Virus record (IMG/VR): IMGVR_UViG_3300032893_000008
Location: 55,224 to 119,223 of that record
Length of the DNA: 64,000 nt
Reading direction: 5' to 3' (one strand)
From: a virus
A program made the position numbers and the translations under genes. The notes beneath the pieces were generated by a model. It searched no databases, had not been told where the DNA came from, and saw only the letters and a program-made list of their open reading frames with translations. The first letter of the stretch is position 1; every line of letters begins with the position of its first letter. Positions 1 through 7,606 of this stretch are shown piece after piece.

Positions 1-392
1 TCGTCGAGGAACCAGATGCCTCGACCAGTGGTAGGCAGAAGCCCCGGGCGCCCGTGGACGGTAACGCGCTCGCCGTCGACGGTGACGTTCTCGCCCAGGC
101 CCGCAAGATCGGGAGCTTCCAGGAACTGGAGATTGCAATCCCGAGTCGCTACCGAAGCTTCGATGATCTCAGCAATCTTCTTCGCGGCCTGAGCCGGAAC
201 TTCAGACTTGCCGATACCGGCGGGTCCAACCATGACAATCGGACGGCAGATGATGGGTTCGCGATCAAATGCCTTGGTCTTGGGATTCCACCCCATCTGC
301 GCCAGGTGGCGCTCGACAATCAGATCGATGATCTGACTGGCGGACAGGTGGATCATGGAGGAGCGGGCATCTTTTTTCGTCTTCTCGGGCAC
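1..392 (-). CDS. MoxR-like AAA+ ATPase, N-terminal part (cut by window edge)
   Basis: Partial gene; about 130 residues lie in the window and the C-terminus is beyond position 1. A Walker A loop (GPAGIGKS, about residues 56-63) follows a helical N-terminus, and the visible part ends in a Walker B-like segment (GIWFLDE). This layout is that of MoxR/dynein-type AAA+ ATPases, which load or remodel protein complexes, often with a VWA partner. I chose the GTG at 392-390 because AGGAG lies 7 bases before it; an in-frame ATG at 356 is the alternative. It follows the sigma-like gene after 46 bases on the same strand and probably shares its transcript. Substrate unknown. Confidence 0.75.
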   Translation of the reverse strand, partial: MPEKTKKDARSSMIHLSASQIIDLIVERHLAQMGWNPKTKAFDREPIICRPIVMVGPAGIGKSEVPAQAAKKIAEIIEASVATRDCNLQFLEAPDLAGLGENVTVDGERVTVHGRPGLLPTTGRGIWFLD

Positions 393-438
393 TTGAAATC
401 TCCTATCGCGGGCATCCTACCAAGGGGGAAGCGCCCGG

Positions 439-1560
439 TCAAGCAATTTTACGGCGCAGCTCTTCCAGGGGCTCGCCGAAGAGGTCGAGAAGGAGGCGCC
501 GGAATTCTGGCGTTCCATTCGAATTGTTGTGGAGGATATTCGAAAAAGCAGACACCGAACGCCCTAGATATGCGGCGAGCGTGCCATGGGTAGACGGCAA
601 TCCTTTCTCCCTGGCAAGCTGGAAAATCCGGAACTTTGACGCCCGGCCGCGGGCGCGAACACGGGGAACGGACCGAGATGATTTCGACGTAAAAACCAAT
701 CCGGAATTTGCCAACTCTTCAGAGACGATGGCGTATATTTCCGGATTCATCAGATCGATGGCGGTATCAGCAACGTCATCGAAACTTACGTGAGTGGTAA
801 GATTGATGTCCGTCAGACGGTTGCGGAGGAGAGAAGACAGCTCCTCGCTGCTTCGGACCTTCACGGCGCCACTGGGATCAAGCACCTTGGACTGAAGCGT
901 TCTCTTCAGATCCTTGTTCATACCACCCAAGGCTTCATGAAACTTCCCGATCGCTTCATCGATAGGCATCCCGGGGGAGATCGAATCGATCAGATTCTGG
1001 ATCGTATTCCGGTATCCATCGATATCGACCACGTGCCCGCCGTGACGGGCGGCTGTGTAACTTCGGGATAGCGAGATGAACTTCCGGCGAAGATGGATGT
1101 ATACGAGAGTAGACTCTTTCGCGCACCCCTCCCCGTGGCGAAGATTCTTCTGGATCCAACGGAGCTGCTGAAGGACGAAAATACGACCGTCCTGAATCAG
1201 GTCCTCAACGGACTTGCCGAGACGGCCGATCGAAGCACGAGGATCCAAGGTGGAGCAACTGTTTCCTCCGGCCCAGTAGCGAAGGACGTGATCGTTGATC
1301 ATCTTCTTGATCATCGGATCGTATTTACGAATCTGATCATCCGTTACTAGCTCCGGATTCCCTTTCACTCTCGACTTCGGAGTGTAGGTTTTACCCGGCT
1401 GGAGATGCCCCCACCGTCGCCCGGACTTGATGTCCGATACCATGGGTTGCTGGATGTTGTAACGCTTAGCGATGACCCGCTGCGGGTCTGTGGAACGGAG
1501 GATCTCCAGCGCTTGCTCTTCCGTCAGCTTTTTGCGACGAATGGGGACGTTCTCTTCCAT
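439..1560 (-). CDS. Sigma-70-region-2-like regulator with helix-turn-helix segments
   Basis: A 373-residue protein. Near the N-terminus a helix-turn-helix-like stretch (about residues 27-47, IAKRYNIQQPMVSDIKSG) resembles those in homing-endonuclease-associated DNA binders. Residues about 117-160 (VEDLIQDGRIFVLQQLRW and following) resemble sigma-70 region 2.1-2.2, where cellular sigmas have DLIQEG-type sequence. A second HTH-like segment sits near the C-terminus (GTLAAYLGRSVSAFSNIL). I infer a divergent phage sigma factor or sigma-like regulator; -10 recognition residues cannot be confirmed by eye. I chose the ATG at 1560, 9 bases after the TATCAT hexamer at 1575-1570; the open frame also allows GTG at 1569. 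Candidate reader of the short -10 promoters found throughout the window. Confidence 0.5.
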   Translation of the reverse strand: MEENVPIRRKKLTEEQALEILRSTDPQRVIAKRYNIQQPMVSDIKSGRRWGHLQPGKTYTPKSRVKGNPELVTDDQIRKYDPMIKKMINDHVLRYWAGGNSCSTLDPRASIGRLGKSVEDLIQDGRIFVLQQLRWIQKNLRHGEGCAKESTLVYIHLRRKFISLSRSYTAARHGGHVVDIDGYRNTIQNLIDSISPGMPIDEAIGKFHEALGGMNKDLKRTLQSKVLDPSGAVKVRSSEELSSLLRNRLTDINLTTHVSFDDVADTAIDLMNPEIYAIVSEELANSGLVFTSKSSRSVPRVRARGRASKFRIFQLAREKGLPSTHGTLAAYLGRSVSAFSNILHNNSNGTPEFRRLLLDLFGEPLEELRRKIA

Positions 1561-1569
1561 GTGGGGCAC

Positions 1570-1575
1570 ATGATA
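1570..1575 (-). promoter_or_regulatory. -10-like hexamer for sigma-like gene
   Basis: TGG-TATCAT on the minus strand, 9 bases before the ATG at 1560. It matches the extended -10 pattern seen before many genes here and predicts a leaderless or near-leaderless transcript. Confidence 0.5.
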
Positions 1576-1599
1576 CCAGAGTATCGGATCGATGTCAAG

Positions 1600-3048
1600 T
1601 CACTTTTCGACCACAGCTACTGGCGCGATCTCTTCGAACCATTCCTTGCGCGCATCGCCATGGCGCTTCAAGTGCTGAGCCTGGGGCACATCGATCTGAT
1701 AGTCAATAACCAGGACTTCGTTCTTACGGCCTTCCACTCGCCGAAGGCCACGGCCAAGGTTCTGCATCACCAACCCCTTGGAAGCACCGCCGGCGAGCAG
1801 CATCAAGACATCGACCGGGAGGATATCGGTTCCCTCTCCGATCACAGAAGTTCCGATCAGACATCGAATTTTACCAGCGTTAAAGTCTCGCACGGCTTCG
1901 GAAGGATCCACCCAAGGAGCACCTTCTTCCTGGGCCTTCTCCTTCGCGCGCACGAAGACCGAGCCCTCGATCCGCGATTGAAGTTCGTGACCGTGCTCAC
2001 GTTCCTTAACCAGGATTAACACCTGCTTACCGGCTTTCAGCACGGCCTTCGCCTGAGCAACCACGAGCTTGTTGAGGTAGTCATTTCTGATCACGTGCTC
2101 CTGGAAGGACTTAATCAGGTTCGCCGGCGCGGCGGTCGAGGAGGTGGTGATCCGATAAAGCATGAACCGAGGAGTAGCCAGGAAGCCATCCCTGATGCCC
2201 TCCTGGACGGTGTAGGTATCGATGACCGGGAACGTCGCAGCTTCGATCGCCAAGTCAGCTCCATCGGCCCGGAAGGGAGTAGCGGTAAAGCCGAATCGGT
2301 AGAAGGCGTTGGGAACGAAATCATAGCAGATCTGAGAAACGGTAGCGCAGGGCAAATGATGACACTCATCGAAGATGAGCACCTGACGGTCATCCCAATC
2401 TTTCGGGGTGGAATTCAGGATACTCGGCGCACAAGCGATGGTGATATCACGGATCTTCTTCTTACCGTCCCCATACTGAGATACCCGCGCCGGACCGAAA
2501 AACATCTCGAAACGACGAACGGTCTGCTTCAAGATCGACGTGTTGGGCACCACGAGGAGAGACTTTAGCCCCAATCGCTGAAGAAGCTTCATGATGACGA
2601 CGGTCTTACCAGTGCCGGTGGCAGACTCGATGGTTCCCTGGCCGGCAGCCAGGCAGCGCTCAAACTGACGCGTCTGGTAGTAACGCATCTCCGGCGGGGC
2701 CTGCTCCATCCGGAACCCAGGACCTTGCCGCGGCCGCACCCGAATGTCCTCAACCATCGGAGCCTGAAGCTTTTCACGGACACGATCGAGCAATCCCGTT
2801 GGAAACACCAACGAATCCCCGTCCATGGACGCAAGCGCTACGTGCTGCTGCGCCTGGAGTTGCGCGATGCGCATCGCGAAGTAGTCCGCACCACCGCCAT
2901 AAGCTCGCCTGGCGGCACGCTGCGCCTGTCGGATCTGATAAGATACTGACTTGTCGGTGTAGGTGAGTTCCTTGATGACCTTCGCGGCTTCTTCAGGCGA
3001 GATCCCGCTCACGGTAGACTTGGAATATCCGACACGGATGATGGCCAC
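1600..3048 (-). CDS. Superfamily 2 DNA/RNA helicase (UvsW/type III Res-like)
   Basis: A 482-residue SF2 helicase. Visible motifs in order are Walker A (ATGTGKTVV, about residue 140), Walker B/motif II as DECHH, motif III GFTATPFR, and a C-terminal motif VI QNLGRGLRR. The DECHH form and the C-terminal RecA-like domain are typical of the UvsW/Res-type helicases that phages use for fork reversal, branch migration and the switch from origin- to recombination-dependent replication. The start is GTG at 3048, exactly 6 bases after a TAGAAT hexamer, so translation is predicted to be leaderless. It is the first gene of the leftward unit that also holds the sigma-like and MoxR genes. The call is firm at superfamily level; the precise role is inferred. 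Confidence 0.88.
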   Translation of the reverse strand: MAIIRVGYSKSTVSGISPEEAAKVIKELTYTDKSVSYQIRQAQRAARRAYGGGADYFAMRIAQLQAQQHVALASMDGDSLVFPTGLLDRVREKLQAPMVEDIRVRPRQGPGFRMEQAPPEMRYYQTRQFERCLAAGQGTIESATGTGKTVVIMKLLQRLGLKSLLVVPNTSILKQTVRRFEMFFGPARVSQYGDGKKKIRDITIACAPSILNSTPKDWDDRQVLIFDECHHLPCATVSQICYDFVPNAFYRFGFTATPFRADGADLAIEAATFPVIDTYTVQEGIRDGFLATPRFMLYRITTSSTAAPANLIKSFQEHVIRNDYLNKLVVAQAKAVLKAGKQVLILVKEREHGHELQSRIEGSVFVRAKEKAQEEGAPWVDPSEAVRDFNAGKIRCLIGTSVIGEGTDILPVDVLMLLAGGASKGLVMQNLGRGLRRVEGRKNEVLVIDYQIDVPQAQHLKRHGDARKEWFEEIAPVAVVEK

Positions 3049-3054
3049 GGGGAT

Positions 3055-3060
3055 ATTCTA
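3055..3060 (-). promoter_or_regulatory. Leaderless promoter, SF2 helicase
   Basis: GGG-TAGAAT on the minus strand, 6 bases before the GTG at 3048. It lies back to back with the rightward promoter at 3086, so one 50-base gap serves both directions. Confidence 0.6.
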
Positions 3061-3085
3061 CCCAAACCGAAAACCGTTCAATCGG

Positions 3086-3091
3086 TATAAT
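3086..3091 (+). promoter_or_regulatory. Leaderless promoter of the rightward replication cluster
   Basis: CGG-TATAAT, a perfect -10 consensus, 7 bases before the ATG at 3099 (4 before an in-frame GTG at 3096). This is the start of the long rightward gene block. Confidence 0.65.
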
Positions 3092-3098
3092 TCGAGTG

Positions 3099-3296
3099 AT
3101 GCCCGTCGATTTCCACGCCTACGCCTTCAATCAGCACGAAGTAAAGAGCCACGATACCGCGTGCAACGTCTGCCTGACGTATTGCGGCTTGCGAATTGCA
3201 GACGCCGCCATTCTGGAAGCCATCAGCGCCGGACACCCGAAGTGCCAGGGGTGCGAAGCCATGAAGCCGAAGACGGAGAAAAAGACTGATGAGTAA
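3099..3296 (+). CDS. Small zinc-finger-like protein, first gene of rightward cluster
   Basis: A 65-residue protein with two cysteine pairs (CNVC and CQGC, about 35 residues apart), enough for one treble-clef or zinc-ribbon site. It has a Lys/Glu-rich C-terminus. I prefer ATG 3099 to the GTG at 3096 because it lies 7 bases from the -10 hexamer, the spacing seen elsewhere. The stop overlaps the start of the downstream helicase gene, so the two are probably translationally coupled. Family not recognised; a nucleic-acid-binding or adaptor role is only inferred from the cysteines. Confidence 0.65.
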   Translation: MPVDFHAYAFNQHEVKSHDTACNVCLTYCGLRIADAAILEAISAGHPKCQGCEAMKPKTEKKTDE

Positions 3297-4464
3297 TTTC
3301 TCTCCCGATCAGCAGATCGCCTACGACGGCATTCTACAGTGGGCGAAGGATCCAAATTCATCCCAGACCGCGGCGCTTACTGGTTTTGCCGGCTGCGGCA
3401 AAACCTTCGTCGTCGCTAGCTTGGCTACTTCAGGAAACGTCCATTACTGCACCCCTACCGCCCAAGCGGCTTCGGTCCTCAATCGGATGCTCCCCAACGG
3501 CGGAGCTACTACTGCCCATCGTTTCCTCCGGGAATACAAGAAGCCGCCGGCCATCTCTAAGGAGAATACCCTAGCCGATCCTTTCGAGGAACAGAAATGG
3601 GAATATCGGGTAAAGCATTACTCTGAGTTCACGAGCCTGGACCTGATCGTCGCAGATGAAGCGAGCATGCTGTCCACGGACATCTGCCAAGAACTCCGCG
3701 ATACCCGCCGTAAGGTTCTATTCGTTGGCGATCCGGCACAGCTTGGCCCTATTAATCGCGAAGAGATGCCGGCGGAACTGAAGAATCCCACCTGGCACCT
3801 CAGTAAGCTCCACCGGGTGATGGAAACCCATCCGCTACGCAAACTCGGCGAAGCCGCTCGGTCGAAGTTCCTGTCCGAGTTGAAGAATTTTGCCGAACCC
3901 GGAAAGATCATTTTCATCGATCGTGATCGCCTAAAATCCGTCGTTAAGCTGATGTGGAAGGACCTAGCGCCAGAACAGCTGGAATCTCGGATCTTTATCG
4001 CCGACACCAATGAACTAAGGGTGATGGTCAACAAGCTCGTTCGCCAGGTCCTGTTCGGTGACACGACGAACGATCCCGTCCCTGGCGATCGTATTGTCTT
4101 CCTCAAGAACGAGCGAAGAACCCGAATCTACAACGGCATGCGTGGAACCGTGATTTCCGTAAACAAAGTTTACGGCGACCAGCTCCTGATCGAAGTCCAA
4201 CCAGACTACGACTCCCAGGGGGTGCTACGCACGCGGGTAGAACGCTCCCAGTTCAACAATCCGAAGAAGATCCCGTGGGACCAGGGGCAGGCTAGCTTGG
4301 CCGACTACGCTTACGCTTCAACTTGTCACAAAGCCCAGGGGGATCAGTTCGAAACAGTGGTGACGCTCGCTGAACCAGGGCGCTTCAAGTCTACTCCCGA
4401 GACCCTGAGTTGGTCCTATACGGCCATCTCTCGTGCCCAGGAGAAGCTGGTAATTCTGGTATGA
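3289..4464 (+). CDS. Dda/RecD-like superfamily 1 DNA helicase
   Basis: A 391-residue SF1B helicase. Walker A is GFAGCGKT (residues 32-39), motif II is VADEASML, motif III is FVGDPAQLGPI, and the C-terminal UvrD_C_2-type motif is STCHKAQGDQF followed by SYTAISRAQEKLVILV. Length and motif order match T4 Dda and the RecD2 C-terminal half, 5'-3' helicases that act in replication start, recombination and displacement of bound proteins. It overlaps the preceding small gene by 8 bases, in the same cluster as a DnaB-like helicase and a primase-like gene. Confidence 0.88.
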   Translation: MSNFSPDQQIAYDGILQWAKDPNSSQTAALTGFAGCGKTFVVASLATSGNVHYCTPTAQAASVLNRMLPNGGATTAHRFLREYKKPPAISKENTLADPFEEQKWEYRVKHYSEFTSLDLIVADEASMLSTDICQELRDTRRKVLFVGDPAQLGPINREEMPAELKNPTWHLSKLHRVMETHPLRKLGEAARSKFLSELKNFAEPGKIIFIDRDRLKSVVKLMWKDLAPEQLESRIFIADTNELRVMVNKLVRQVLFGDTTNDPVPGDRIVFLKNERRTRIYNGMRGTVISVNKVYGDQLLIEVQPDYDSQGVLRTRVERSQFNNPKKIPWDQGQASLADYAYASTCHKAQGDQFETVVTLAEPGRFKSTPETLSWSYTAISRAQEKLVILV

Positions 4465-4473
4465 AAGAAATTT

Positions 4474-4503
4474 GCGTCACACGTTGTCACCACTGTGTCA
4501 CAT
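4474..4503 (+). repeat. Three GTCAC direct repeats in intergenic gap
   Basis: GTCAC occurs at 4476, 4486 and 4497, spaced 10 and 11 bases, i.e. on one face of the helix. The last copy is part of TGTGTCACA. The gap lies between the Dda-like gene and the coiled-coil gene. It could be an operator or an iteron-like protein site; no proof. Confidence 0.35.
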
Positions 4504-4525
4504 CAATGTTCCCGGGGTCGCTCTA

Positions 4526-5170
4526 ATGAAATCAAGTATTTACAAGCCCCATGTCCGTATATATAGATTAGATAATAATTCAACCGAAAGAACCAGGGTG
4601 TGGAGGCTGCGGAAGAAGGCAGAGAGGGAATCCCTGGAAGCGGAAAAGGCAGTCATGGAAGAAAAAGAGAAAATCTGGAACCAGGCTATTATCGATCTAC
4701 GGAAGACTTTCCGTGAGGATCGGAAGCGGGAGCATCTTTTCAACCACCTGGTAGCTTTCTTTCAGACCCTCAAGGAGGGCTCATGGGAACTGGAGGAGGT
4801 ATCAGCTGCAGGGAAAAAGAGGGAGGTGGTCGGGGTCTTCTATGTAAACTGGATCGGTGGTAAAACCAGCAATAAGGCTAAGCGATATCTCCAACGCGTG
4901 GAGATGGAATGGACTAGCGCCATCGCCTATGTCTGGGGCACTTTCAAGACCGCTGATGTCGAATCTCGTCCTGTTACGCCATCTGTGACGGAAGAGGCGG
5001 AAGAAGAAGAGGAAGATGTCGACTTGATCGAACTGGAGCAGTTTCGAAAGGAACACGAGCAATCGGAACGGGAGCGGTTGCGCCGCCTGGAAGCGCTGGA
5101 GGCCAGCGGTATCATCAGTGACGATCAGCGCCGCTGGTTGACTGAGCTACGGGAAAAGTTCACGAAATGA
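4526..5170 (+). CDS. Charged coiled-coil protein of replication cluster, function unknown
   Basis: A 214-residue protein rich in Glu, Lys and Arg. Residues about 20-75 are likely coiled coil, a central segment is more hydrophobic (VGVFYVNWIGG), and a strongly acidic stretch (EEAEEEEEDVDLIELEQ) precedes a second predicted helix. I start at ATG 4526; the frame also opens at TTG 4472, inside the GTCAC repeats. Its place between two helicase genes suggests a helicase loader or accessory factor, which is inference from context only. Its stop overlaps the next start (ATGA). Confidence 0.6.
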   Translation: MKSSIYKPHVRIYRLDNNSTERTRVWRLRKKAERESLEAEKAVMEEKEKIWNQAIIDLRKTFREDRKREHLFNHLVAFFQTLKEGSWELEEVSAAGKKREVVGVFYVNWIGGKTSNKAKRYLQRVEMEWTSAIAYVWGTFKTADVESRPVTPSVTEEAEEEEEDVDLIELEQFRKEHEQSERERLRRLEALEASGIISDDQRRWLTELREKFTK

Positions 5171-6405
5171 CCGGACTCACTAATACCCAGAAGCTCATCG
5201 ATCATGTCGCTAACGGTCTCTCGGCCCTGACCGGCCAGCCGAAGGCGGAGATCGTGGCTATTCTGGATTATCGCGTAGATCTCCAGAAACGTCAAGGCGT
5301 TAGCTTTGCGCATGAGCTGAAGCTTCTCTCTGGGGGAAACGAAGAAGCCAAAACCCTCTGGGAGAAAATCCGCGGCGGCTCGCTGGGCGCCCTGGGAGAG
5401 CAGGGAGCGATTGAGTTGCGCTTCCAGAAGAACTACATGGAGCCTAGGCTTAAGGCCCTGGAGTTCAAGGAGCTGGAGAAGACGCTGGAGCAGCCATCGG
5501 AAGAAGCGCTCGTCGAGGCCCAGAAAGCTTTCGAACAGTCCCTCGACTTGCGAGCCAAGCTAGCTCCCCTTCCCCTTCTGGTAACTCCTGGAGTCGCCGC
5601 TTTGGCGCGCTTGGTTCCGGGGGAGCTTCATCTTTGGGGCGCTGAAACGAAGCACGGCAAAACGACAAATTGCGCCGGCATTCACGAACCCCTGGTTAAC
5701 CAAGGGCTTAAGACTGCACATATCACGATCGAGGAGGCTGAGGATACCTTCCGCCTCCGCGTGGCGTGCCTGACCGAAGGGATCGACGTAACGCACGTCG
5801 GTGCGGGGAAACTACCTCAAGACGCCGTGGACCGCATCAAGGTCCGCGTAGCGCAGCAGAGGCCCTTTCTACGAGTGATCGCCGGCCCTAGCTTCGGCCG
5901 GCCGGACATCTTTGCTCAGGCGCTGGAATCCTTCAAGGACGGTGGCTATACGATCATCACTTTCGACTACATCTCCAAAGCGATCACGTCCAACTCGGAA
6001 GGGCAAAACCGAGCGGAGCAGGAAAAAATCATGATCGCGTGTGAAAAATTTGTTAAATGTGGCATCCCCATGGTAGTCTTCGGTCAGTTGCGCAAGTTCG
6101 ATCCGAAAGTGAAGTCGGAAGGTGTAGGTGAGCGTTTCCGCGGAAACCGATCGCTGCATCTTCTGGCAGACAATACGATCGAGATGCGAGCCTATAAGAA
6201 AGCAGGTGTTACTCGTTGGAAACGTTGCAATACCCGGTGGGAAGATAATCGTTTGTCAATTTGCTGGACGCAACTTGTTAATGGTCGGCATCAGGACATT
6301 CCCGAAACAGAAGCGAACCAGCGGATTGCAGACATGGTTCAACGAAAAGCTGATGAAGAAGCCGGCAATCTCTCTGACCTCTCTAAGTCCCTAAACGATG
6401 ACTGA
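5167..6405 (+). CDS. DnaB-like replicative helicase (RecA fold)
   Basis: A 412-residue protein with a RecA-type core in its C-terminal two thirds. Walker A is GAETKHGKTT (residues 158-167), a Walker B-like strand is TIITFDYI, and a VVFGQLRK segment sits where DnaB has its H3 'QLNR' sensor, followed by an arginine-rich RFRGNRSLHLLADNTIEMR region. The N-terminal 140 residues are helical and unlike bacterial DnaB. The adjacent primase-like gene supports a role as fork helicase. The DnaB-family call is likely but not certain; a Sak4/RadA-like recombinase is the main alternative. Confidence 0.75.
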   Translation: MTGLTNTQKLIDHVANGLSALTGQPKAEIVAILDYRVDLQKRQGVSFAHELKLLSGGNEEAKTLWEKIRGGSLGALGEQGAIELRFQKNYMEPRLKALEFKELEKTLEQPSEEALVEAQKAFEQSLDLRAKLAPLPLLVTPGVAALARLVPGELHLWGAETKHGKTTNCAGIHEPLVNQGLKTAHITIEEAEDTFRLRVACLTEGIDVTHVGAGKLPQDAVDRIKVRVAQQRPFLRVIAGPSFGRPDIFAQALESFKDGGYTIITFDYISKAITSNSEGQNRAEQEKIMIACEKFVKCGIPMVVFGQLRKFDPKVKSEGVGERFRGNRSLHLLADNTIEMRAYKKAGVTRWKRCNTRWEDNRLSICWTQLVNGRHQDIPETEANQRIADMVQRKADEEAGNLSDLSKSLNDD

Positions 6406-7327
6406 CCTAAACATCGAAAACTGGGTATACACCCTATTCAACAAAGGAGAGTTTACGGCCGCCGGCGACCGCGAGGAGGATATGGGCCCCTGGTGTCGCA
6501 AGCCCGGCAGTGGCATCATCCCCGTAGAGAGCCTTCTGAAGATTCAGCCGGCGAAGTTCTGCATCAATCCTTTGCGTAAGGGAGCGCCCACCAGGAGTGA
6601 CGCCAACCTGACTGCCCATCGGTCGTTCTTGATCGAGATCGACAAAGATGCTGACGGTAACTTGATGAGCGAGGCGGACCAGGAGCGCTACATCGAAGAC
6701 CTCGGACTCCCCTGGTCTGCTCGTGTGTGGACTGGGGGTAAGTCTCTCCACCACCTTATCACCCTGTCGGAGGATCTAACTGCGGAGCAATCGGATGCGC
6801 TACGAGACCGAATTTTTGGCACAGACATCCACAATCGTGGACCTATCCCGATTTGCGATTTTGGAGTGCGCCTGAAGTGCCAGGTGGCTCGCGTTCCGTT
6901 TCACGTTCGTAACGACGGAAAGTATCACGAGCAATTGCAGCGGCTTACGGGTCTTCGGGGGCGCGTTAAGTTCTCGGACTTGAATGATTGGTTGACCTCT
7001 AAGGGGTTCCCCTGGGTTCCGCCGAAGCCCAAGGTGCATCACCACTCCAAGAAGGACGCAGCTCGGCGCCTCCTAGATGATCCAGACGGTTTTCACCTCA
7101 AGCTCCCGCTATCCGGAAAGATCCAACAGCTTTTGAATGAAGGTTCAGTGTCCGGCGAGTCCAACAACCGCATGGCGCGTGTAGCCATGGGGATGGCGAG
7201 CAAGGGCTGGAACGAGGAAGAGATGTTCGAGGCCCTTCGAGAAAATTTCATCTCCCAGTCCGATGTTGAGATCTCCCGTGCCATCCGGGGCGCTCTTCGC
7301 AAACAGGCCGAGCAGGACGGCGAGTAA
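6398..7327 (+). CDS. Primase-like protein with PriCT-like C-terminus
   Basis: A 309-residue protein. The N-terminal half has the AEP-like pattern of a hydrophobic strand with acidic residues (FLIEIDKDADG), then SARVWTGGKSLHHLITL, where (T/S)GGK.LH is typical of the archaeo-eukaryotic/PrimPol catalytic core. The C-terminal part (NRMARVAMGMASKGWNEEEM...) resembles the helical PriCT module of phage primases. It overlaps the helicase gene by 8 bases, which fits a helicase-primase pair. It probably makes RNA or DNA primers at the fork. Catalytic residues were not verified by alignment. Confidence 0.7.
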   Translation: MTDLNIENWVYTLFNKGEFTAAGDREEDMGPWCRKPGSGIIPVESLLKIQPAKFCINPLRKGAPTRSDANLTAHRSFLIEIDKDADGNLMSEADQERYIEDLGLPWSARVWTGGKSLHHLITLSEDLTAEQSDALRDRIFGTDIHNRGPIPICDFGVRLKCQVARVPFHVRNDGKYHEQLQRLTGLRGRVKFSDLNDWLTSKGFPWVPPKPKVHHHSKKDAARRLLDDPDGFHLKLPLSGKIQQLLNEGSVSGESNNRMARVAMGMASKGWNEEEMFEALRENFISQSDVEISRAIRGALRKQAEQDGE

Positions 7328-7359
7328 ACCCCGTCCGGAGCTGGAAAATCGACTTCTGG

Positions 7360-7365
7360 TAGAAT
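7360..7365 (+). promoter_or_regulatory. Leaderless promoter
   Basis: CTGG-TAGAAT, 7 bases before the GTG at 7373; no Shine-Dalgarno sequence fits between them. Confidence 0.6.
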
Positions 7366-7372
7366 ACGCCTT

Positions 7373-7606
7373 GTGTTTAAGAAAGGCGATATCGTCAGAA
7401 TTACGACCCAGAACGCTACCTTGTGGCCTTACTACGGCCAGAAGGGAGAGGTCAGCCGGCCGTCATACAGCGAAGCCAAAAGCGGGACCGTTTATGAGGT
7501 CGAAGTTAAAGACCCCAAGAACGGTCGGGTCGGTCTTCTCCTGGATGAAACAGAAATGGTCCTCTGGAATGGGCTCGATGAAGCGATGAAGGCGAGTAAT
7601 GGGTAA
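7373..7606 (+). CDS. Small SH3/KOW-like protein with GLDEAM tail
   Basis: A 77-residue protein starting at GTG, 7 bases after the TAGAAT hexamer. The sequence KKGDIVRITTQN...YYGQKGEVSRPS...VYEVEV looks like a short SH3/KOW-type beta barrel. It ends in NGLDEAMKASNG, a variant of the GLD.AM C-terminal motif shared with at least five other small proteins in this window (26604, 50390, 50635, 51156 and 59508 starts). Function unknown; the shared tail suggests a common docking or localisation signal. It overlaps the methyltransferase-like gene by 8 bases. Confidence 0.65.
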   Translation: MFKKGDIVRITTQNATLWPYYGQKGEVSRPSYSEAKSGTVYEVEVKDPKNGRVGLLLDETEMVLWNGLDEAMKASNG

